From Galaxea fascicularis (taxonomy: Eukaryota > Cnidaria > Anthozoa > Scleractinia > Euphylliidae): a stretch of 64,000 nucleotides of DNA. This document shows positions 40,501 to 49,041 of this stretch, one piece after another. Position numbers and translations under genes: made by a program. The notes beneath the pieces are model-generated. The model saw nothing but the letters and a program-made list of their open reading frames with translations. It was not told where the DNA came from and made no database searches. Where the stretch lies: positions 9,449,183 through 9,513,182 of the forward strand of contig OX419342.1 of NCBI GenBank assembly GCA_948470475.1. The letters are read 5' to 3'. Every line of letters begins with the position of its first letter. The first letter of the stretch is position 1.

Positions 40501-41717
40501 TTGCAGAAGTTCGTCATAATAATATTATTTTCTAAGCCCTCAGTTACTTAGTTGAATAAGTTATTAGCTTATGTTAGACGGCACTGGCTCACGGTGCTTA
40601 ATAAAAAAAAGTATTTAAGAGAGCAATAAGCAGGATCACCCAACGAGCCAAATCAACCAAACGGCTGTAAATAGACATTTTTAATTAAGTGCCTTTTGGT
40701 GTTTATTGAAGCCTGTTTAGATCTGTTTAATATGATGTTTCCATTTTGGTAGACGAATTTGATCTGTTCAGATTCCTTAGCTGAAATTTTAATTACGTAT
40801 ACCCGAAAATGTCACGGAACAAAGTCTTCCTTTAAGAAATTCAGTTGTTAGCTAAAATGAACGTTCCGCAAACTTTCTAGGGAATATTTACTTTCCGAAG
40901 TTTTGGCTGACAATAACAGCAAATGTGATCCTTCCGAACACGTTAGAGGCTATCATTTTAACGTCGTGAATTTTTGAGGCCACGTTTCAGTTACGAAAAA
41001 CTGAGTGCACTCTTTGATCGACGCCGAAAACCTACGGCGAACTACCCTTCCACGAACAGAGATCTACCGAAAGTAGTCGTTGGGTGCCCTGAACCTAATT
41101 TGTGCTCGTACTAAGTTTCAGGAAAATAGGGAGCTTAAGCAGCGACGACGACAGCAACGAAAACGTCATTTCAAAATATAACTTCTCGTTTTGTAACTCT
41201 TTCGCGATTATTCCAATTTTTTGGACATGAAAAATGCTAACGAGCTGTCCAGGGTCTAAATTACTGTGAACCGTGTTAAAGCAAAGAAAACGTCATGAGC
41301 TGTCGTTCTCAACCTAAAATTTGGTCATATCACGGTCCTGTTTTGCAGAGGACGGAAAGGAAATGTACAAAACTGTAAAACGGAAGTACAAAGCGATTGT
41401 TTTTGCTCGTTAAGCCCATTGTTTTGTGGCTTTCTCGTTGCCGTCGTCGTCGTCAGAGGCAGCGTGGCCGAGAGGTTACAGCACTGGATTTGAAATCCGT
41501 AAGTCGGGGGTTCAAATCCCGTTCTGACTGCTAGCTGATGTTGTTCTCGGTAGCCCCGAGTTCAACTTCTCGTCTACGCTTGTAAATAGCCAACTGGTCT
41601 GCCTCCCGCCAGTTGTGATTCTTAACCTTGTTATGTTTATTTATCACTATTTGTTTACATTGGTCCTGAAAAGCCCCGATGAGGAGTGGCCAATTACGTA
41701 TACATACATACACACAT

Positions 41718-41748
<31 letters not shown>

Positions 41749-44700
41749 TACATTGAGTCGTCGTCATCGTCGTTGTCGTCGCCGTTGCTTAAGCTCCCTC
41801 ACTGAGCGCCACCACTGCTGTAAACTTCAGCAAGGTTCTTAAGATATAACACAGTCACGCGGATCGCTTCATAAACCATCCGTGTTTGCTCGTCGAAATC
41901 GGTATAATGCGTTTCATGTCATATAAAAAAAAAATTCCTCGCTTAAGCCTGAATCTTGATTTGTGTCTTGCTTCACTTAGGTTGTGCGGCGATTCGCCCA
42001 GGTGGTGTCATTAGATGCACGGTTCTATTTGAAGACAAGGAATGTACCAACGATGGTAAAGTCCGAGTTCCGATCTTGTTTTCTGAGAACGGGAGCCGGG
42101 CAGACCCTGAAGGAGGCCTTCCATGCATTGAATACGACCCAGCAATCAAGTCGCTCTATCCTTATGTAGCCTTTCACTACAAAAATAGGATATTGGCCAA
42201 GGTGAAACTTAAATGACAACTTCTTCTTTTTTCTTTAATTTATAGTTCTATTTTACTGAATTGTTTATCCTTGTAAAATTTAGTGAACAGCTCAATGACA
42301 TCCCACACTTAATATTTGTGTTGCTTTTAGTTTTCAACTGAATGAAACAAACTGAAGTTTCATTATAAACTGCTTTGAAAGAGAAAGCGAACGCTAAAAG
42401 ATAAACGGCAGAGAGGCAGGTTCCTACTTGCAAACATATAGTTTGAGGGTTGAGTATTGCAGCAAACCACATTCAGTTTACCGTGACAGAAAATAATAAA
42501 ATAAATAGATAAATGAGTAAAAGTTAGTAAATTTATAATCAATTAAAAAAGTAAGTGACAATTATTATAAAAAATGCTCTGTTAAGAGTTCGTTGTGTGA
42601 GTGGTAAGTAGTTCGCAGTCCAAACAGAACGCAGGGTTGTCGGAACAGCAACAAGGTTATTTATTCCAAACGGACGTAGTAAATTTCGCGCAATTAACTC
42701 CACAACAAGCACACGCTAGGCTTGCTAATTACACTTTAAGCTTCGTCACACGTCACACTCAAATATACACGGCCTCTGCCAAATGTACACGCGACCTCTG
42801 TCACACTTCAATACACACGGCCTCCGCTACGCTCACAGCTTGTAAACACTGCTGACTCAAAGCATTCTCTCTGTCTTCTCTCTCGTTAAAAAAAAAAAAA
42901 AAAGCTGCACTGATTGGCTTATTTACTTACCAACATAACATTCTTGAGCGTTCGGCTCAACTAAATAAAGAAACATTACGACATTAAACTGTTTACAGCA
43001 TCATACGAAAAATTGGAAAACTGCTTAATCACCGTGATGCGATACTAATTGAATATGCAAGAAGCATCCAGGCTAAGGCATGGGTCGCACTTGGGAAATT
43101 TTTGCGAGACCTGTCATCGGGGGATGACAGAAACATCAAAGACGGTAAAAACATAAAAGACGCCGTAGTGCTTGGGTGGGGCAGGCAGATTTTGGAAAAC
43201 TTTAGCTAAACAATAGCAATCACAGCGGTAACTGTAAACGCTTGTCAGTGAAACGTGTTCTATTTCCAACCCAACTAATATCAACAAAACGCGGGAATTT
43301 TCAGTCCTTCGCGCTTTCGTTATGAATGGACGTGGTGATTTATTATCCCTCACAATTCCAAGGGTTTTTTTTTTTTTTTACAGTAAGGGGTATCTCTTTG
43401 AAGCGGCAGGGAATTCTGCAGTTAGACCCCCAAATGTTGTAGTCTTTTCAACCAATCTCATTGCAAGCCAGCTATAATAGCTTATAATCCTTCACAATTC
43501 CAACGTTTTGACGTTAACTCTCTTCAGGCGACAAGGTAGGGAAAGCGTGGAAAGACATATCGAAACAGATGAATACGAAATTTCGATTGACGATAAACCC
43601 TTCTTTCTGGTCTACTTCATTTTATCAATGTGTCAAAACACTCAGTTACCTCTCACAAGTGCGACCCTACTTGGCTTGACAGTTCCTTTTCCGGTTGCGG
43701 TTTTTTAGTCGGCAAAGATGAAAATTTTTCCCAAGCGCGACCCATACCTAAATCAGCATACTCACGAACTCTCCAGAGGGTGACGCAAATCTCGCAACGA
43801 TTTTTCGAAACGCAAACTCAAAATCATTTGAGCAATTTTTTAAAGCTTTATTTTGACAATTTTATTCCTAGAAGTGTGCCACTTATTTGCCATAAAGTAT
43901 CTGTTAACTCAATCCCAGGTTATGGATAACTCCTGAATTAGCAATTTAGATCACACTGAGAAGACGTCTTCATCGATTTGAAAAGAAATAAAATATATAA
44001 GGTTGCATATCTGTGGGGCCTTTGACAACAACAACAACTTTACTTCTGGCATCTGAAATTTAAGGGGGCAATCCAGATCAGCGAAAAATTTGGAAGATTG
44101 GGTCGAAAGTATGGTTTTGTACATGACGACTTCATAAAAGGACAAGTTTTAGCTGTGTTACTTTAGAAATCTTTATATGTCATTGCGTCTGAGTAATTAT
44201 ACCTCCCTTTTCAAAACGTAAGCGAAGGAAATATGGATTAGAAGTTTAGAGATTACCGTGGAGCTAACTTGGTAATCGATGTTTTCACTTTAAGTCAGTT
44301 TGAATAGCAGTTCGTATGGTAAGGACAGCAAAATGTTGGAACCACATGCCCCACATTTGGTCGATTTCTTACAACCTTTTATTAATTACCAACTTTTTTC
44401 ATTCCTGAATCCCAAATTGAAACCGGAAACATATTTTTCAATTTGATTCTGAATGAACAGGAATAGAAAGTTATTGTCATAGTATCATTGTGAACGAGCT
44501 CGTTGATGATTTAGTCGAGCAAACGGCTTTAGCTTCATTGAAGAATAATATTAAAGCCTCATATAAATTCGAATAAATTTGAAGCAAGAGCTGAAGTAGC
44601 CTTTGTTATTTTAAAATTAGTTAGTTTCATTTGCCGAAGCAGTGAAAAAATCTATGTAGGCGGTTCAAAAGCTTCATGGAAGAACTACTAAAGCTTGAAT

Positions 44701-47700
44701 ACAATTAAATTTAAAGCATGAACTAAATTAACCTTTCTTATTTGAAAATAAGTTTGTTTTATTTGATAAGGCAGTGACACAAAATCCATTTCTCTTAATA
44801 ATCAAAATATAATTGTAAGCCTAAACTTTCGGCTGGCTAGACTGAGAGTGAAATAAAAAAAGTAAGTTTTTATTCAGTGCAGAAAACCAATTTTCTATTG
44901 TTGATTTTACTTTTTACCTGTAATATCTCTAAGTGGCCACTAAGGCCTGAACTACGAACAACACTTAGTCGCTTCACACACTCGATTGCGCACCCAGCCC
45001 CTCTTCTGCTAGCTCATATAAACCAAATTCCCGCGTTGAATAACTCTCGGATGTCACGCAAATAGTACATTCATCTTCTTCTTCCTCTTATAAAGCCCCA
45101 ACGAATAACATAAAAATAGCAAGAATGTTCCAAAAGGCAAATAGAAGACATACGTAAACGCGGTGATAGCAGTTATCACAGTCACTGCAGTGTCACTGCC
45201 ACTATCGGGTATTAGGTGGTAACATAGTCATCCAGTCTCTTGGGAGGTCGAATAACTCTTCCTGATCCCCTCTACAATGCTTCTGCTTGTCTTTCCTTCA
45301 TTTTCACAATCCCCCGGTGTTTATGATGCGCCAACTCTATGCCCAAACACCTTTGGGATCACAATTCTCGCTTCTTCGTACAGTAACTTGGCCAATAAAT
45401 CTAAGTTCGTTCCACACAATCACATTATGGCTTTGGGGCACCCTCTCAGTCTTCACCCACGAGGCAGTTACGCACTGCGTGTAGCTCTTCGTCCTCTGTG
45501 GAGGCTCTCTCTGTCTCTTGAATCTTAAGTGCTGCAGGCTTGGCGCCTCCTGTCTAGAAATCGCTCGTAGAGTTTCCGTAATAGTTGCAAAATTTGCGAT
45601 GAACCGTGTGCTGAAGCTCACCATGCCGAGAAAGCTCCTGACCTCTGTTGGTGTGGATGGGCGGCCGGCCTTCAATGCAGCACGGACGTTCTCTTCCGTC
45701 GGACCAATACCATACCTCGACGACAGAAACTCTATGAATACCATCCTATCCAATCTAAATTGACACTTTTCAGGGTTAAGGGTGAGGTTCGTCTCCTCTA
45801 GTCGTTGTATCTGTAGGTTCTGGTCATGCTACTTCACACTCTTACCATGCACTGTCAAATCTAATCTGCTATGTTCTGCACACCACTTATGTCTGAGACC
45901 TCTTGTCTTATAATTTGTTCTTTATCTCAGGTGCAGAGCTTACTTCAAATATCAATATCTTATATCTAAGCACCCATCATGAGTAGCTGATGTTGGGTAT
46001 GTTTCCAAGACTCCTCGTCTAATTCAATCAGATGAAACCCGAGGCGAAGCTCGAACTTCGAAAACAATGTACTACCATTGAGAATCTCAAGGACCTCATC
46101 TAAAGTTGGCATGGTTATCCGCTCTCGAATTACAGCTTCATTGGCCTTCCTCATAATGATGCACAACCTTATATCTTTATATGCTTTGGGTGCAACCACT
46201 ACAGGACTCACCCTCGAAGTTTGGCCCATTTACCCGTTCCACTATGTCTTTAGCAACGGGGTCTTCTACTTTTGCGGTTACTTCCTCTGGGCTTCTGGGC
46301 TATTGGCACCACCCCTGGATCAAAGTGTAGTTTCGGCTTGTAATCCTTGAGCTTGCCGACACCGTCAAAAAAGTTTGAGTACTTGGCCTGAAGGCAATTT
46401 TCTCACCTACTACATTGTATTCAAATTCACTACCAGCATTCAGCCCAATTCGAACTCCCATGGCCCAATAAACATCTACCACTTTTGATCACTACAAAGT
46501 GTGAGTTTATCTTCTCACCAACTGAAATCTCTACCTGAATATGACAAATCACTTCCAACTCTCTCCCACCAGATTCATAAAGCTGTCCGTGGCATTTCTC
46601 CATCTCTGTGTTAAGGCCTCGTGTCTTAAGTTCCTCAAGCTCGCTTATCCCCATAAGATTGCTTATAGTCAATAAGTACTCTTGTTGGAATGCCACTGAC
46701 GCCTTTATCTACTACTGGTTTCTTGCAGCTGGTTACATTGCATGTATCTTCCTGTCTCTCGGTCACCGCAAATGCAAATGAACAGTCCTACTCTTCTTCA
46801 CAAACAGATACCTCCAGGTCCCCCACAAGAATAGTACCCTGTGAACGCCTTCCAAAGCCCTGGATAGTGTTACCCTTAGGTGCATTCTCACTCTGTCCTC
46901 TACATCTTGCACATCTCTTTCCTCTTGGTGGGCAGCTCCCATGCCTGGCAAAATTTCCCTCTCTTACACAATTAAAGCACTTCCTGACTTTGTCATTTCT
47001 TCGGCCTCGCTCCATTTTAATGCCGTTGACTTCCTCTCCCTCTATCTGCTGTGGTTTTATCGCTTTATCTAAAGCAGCTTCTACTTGAATACTCTTCTCT
47101 TCTCAGCTCAAAATCCGTTAGCTTTTCAATCAAGAGAGTGCGCTTCCACTTGCGCTACCGCTCTCCAAGTTGTGAAGCAGGACCACCCAGATCTAACGGT
47201 GGTAGGCCCCTCCCATACATAGTCTACTGTCCTCCTTGCCAATGCAATATTTCTAAATGGCCTCTGGTAAGTCCATTTAAAACAGGTTTATTTGCCTTCG
47301 ATAGAAAAACAATATACATCTTCGCTCGACATATTTGACCTCAAGCTCGCTGTCACGCACTTAGCTATTCATGGATAAAGCGTTACAAAGGTTCTATTGG
47401 TCGTCAAAAGCTCCATACCGCCCCCTCCCCCTCCCCCCAGTGAGTCTACAAGGCGAACGACAACTTAAGTTAAGCTAAGTCACAAACAACAAGTAACAGT
47501 TCTCTAGAAAGTGAGAAACGTTCTTCACTGTATCAAAGTTCGGCATTGTTCTCTTCCACAAGGCGTAGTTTCGCGGCAGGCCGCATCAGGTTCCGTTACG
47601 AGTTTCATCAGAAGGGAATGTCTTCAAAATTCGTCTGAGAGGCCAATGCGACCGTGGAGTGTCACCATTCCGCAAAACGATATGATAACCTTTTTCAAGT

Positions 47701-48988
47701 TCTTTTGTTCTTTATTCCACTTTGAACGAATTGCTTAAGTAGGTAAGTATTATTTACGCCACCGCCGCCATATCATGTCAGCCAACGCTTGGGCCATTCT
47801 CCACCTCTTGAAACTATTAATCAAATCGGCCTGGTGGACTGTTTGACGAGGCTCGACCAATGTGCTCCTTAATCGTTGAGGTCATCGCTCACAGAGGAAA
47901 GGGGCCGACTATTAAGGATAGCCTCTGTCTCGACAAGTACTGCACGGAGCGTTTCCTCTGGTAAAACCTGGTCATTTATGACAGCCTTCGTACAAAAGCT
48001 CTCTTCACCTGCTTGACCATTAACTCAGATATTCCTCCCATGTGTGGGAACGATGGAGGGTTAAAGTACCAGGTGATCCCTTCTTGAGCAAGCTCGCTGT
48101 TATTTTGTTCTTGACCCAATGGCTTCAGTACTTCTGGCAATTCTCTGTTCGCTCCAACGAAATTGGTTCCGCTGTCTGAAATGATTGTGTCAAGGTCGCC
48201 TCTTTTCCCACGAAATCTTCTAAAGGCCATGATAAAGGAATCGGTACTCAGGTCGCCCGTTAGCTCCAGGTGGACTGAGCGGGTAGTGAGACATGTGAAG
48301 ATACACCTCCGTCTCTTCTGAGTCACTCTTCTTCTCTTTACATTGATCGGATCAAAGTAGTTTACACCTGTGTTGGTGAAAGGAAGCTCGCAAACAGCAA
48401 GTCGTCCTCTGAGCAAGGAAGCCATCACTGGGACGGTTGATCTTGCTTACTTTCTTTCGTGGATGTCTTGAGCTAACAATCTCGACAAAGGCTGGGCAGG
48501 AGAAATTAGAGCTTGATCTTTTGCCTCAAATGGTATCTAAGCTTTATTCAACCGACCTCCAACTGTGATAATTCTATCCACGAGGACTGGTTGAAGTGGA
48601 AGCAGCGAGCTGTTAGAGAAAAGCGTTCGGCTCGCCTGGAGTTCCTTATAGTCAGCCGTGAATGATTCCATTTAGGCTTGTTTACACAACGCTAAGGTGG
48701 CTTCTTCGAGATCGGCGGCGCCTAAAATCTTGATTTGACGTTCTGGAGGTGGACTTATCTTCTTTGCTTTGCATCTCACGTTGAATTTATACCTCATCCA
48801 CCAGGCGTACTGCCAAAACAGTCTTCTCCAAGAAGAATATTTCTCCCATTGCGCCAAAATTAAAAATGGGGTAGTTCACTTTCATCAACGATTGGCACTT
48901 CCTTCATACTTGGTGATTCCGTTTCAGCCAGCATAAAAAATCCTGGAGTACTGGTCCATCGACATTGTGTCATGAGAAGATAATGATG

Positions 48989-49041
<53 letters not shown>

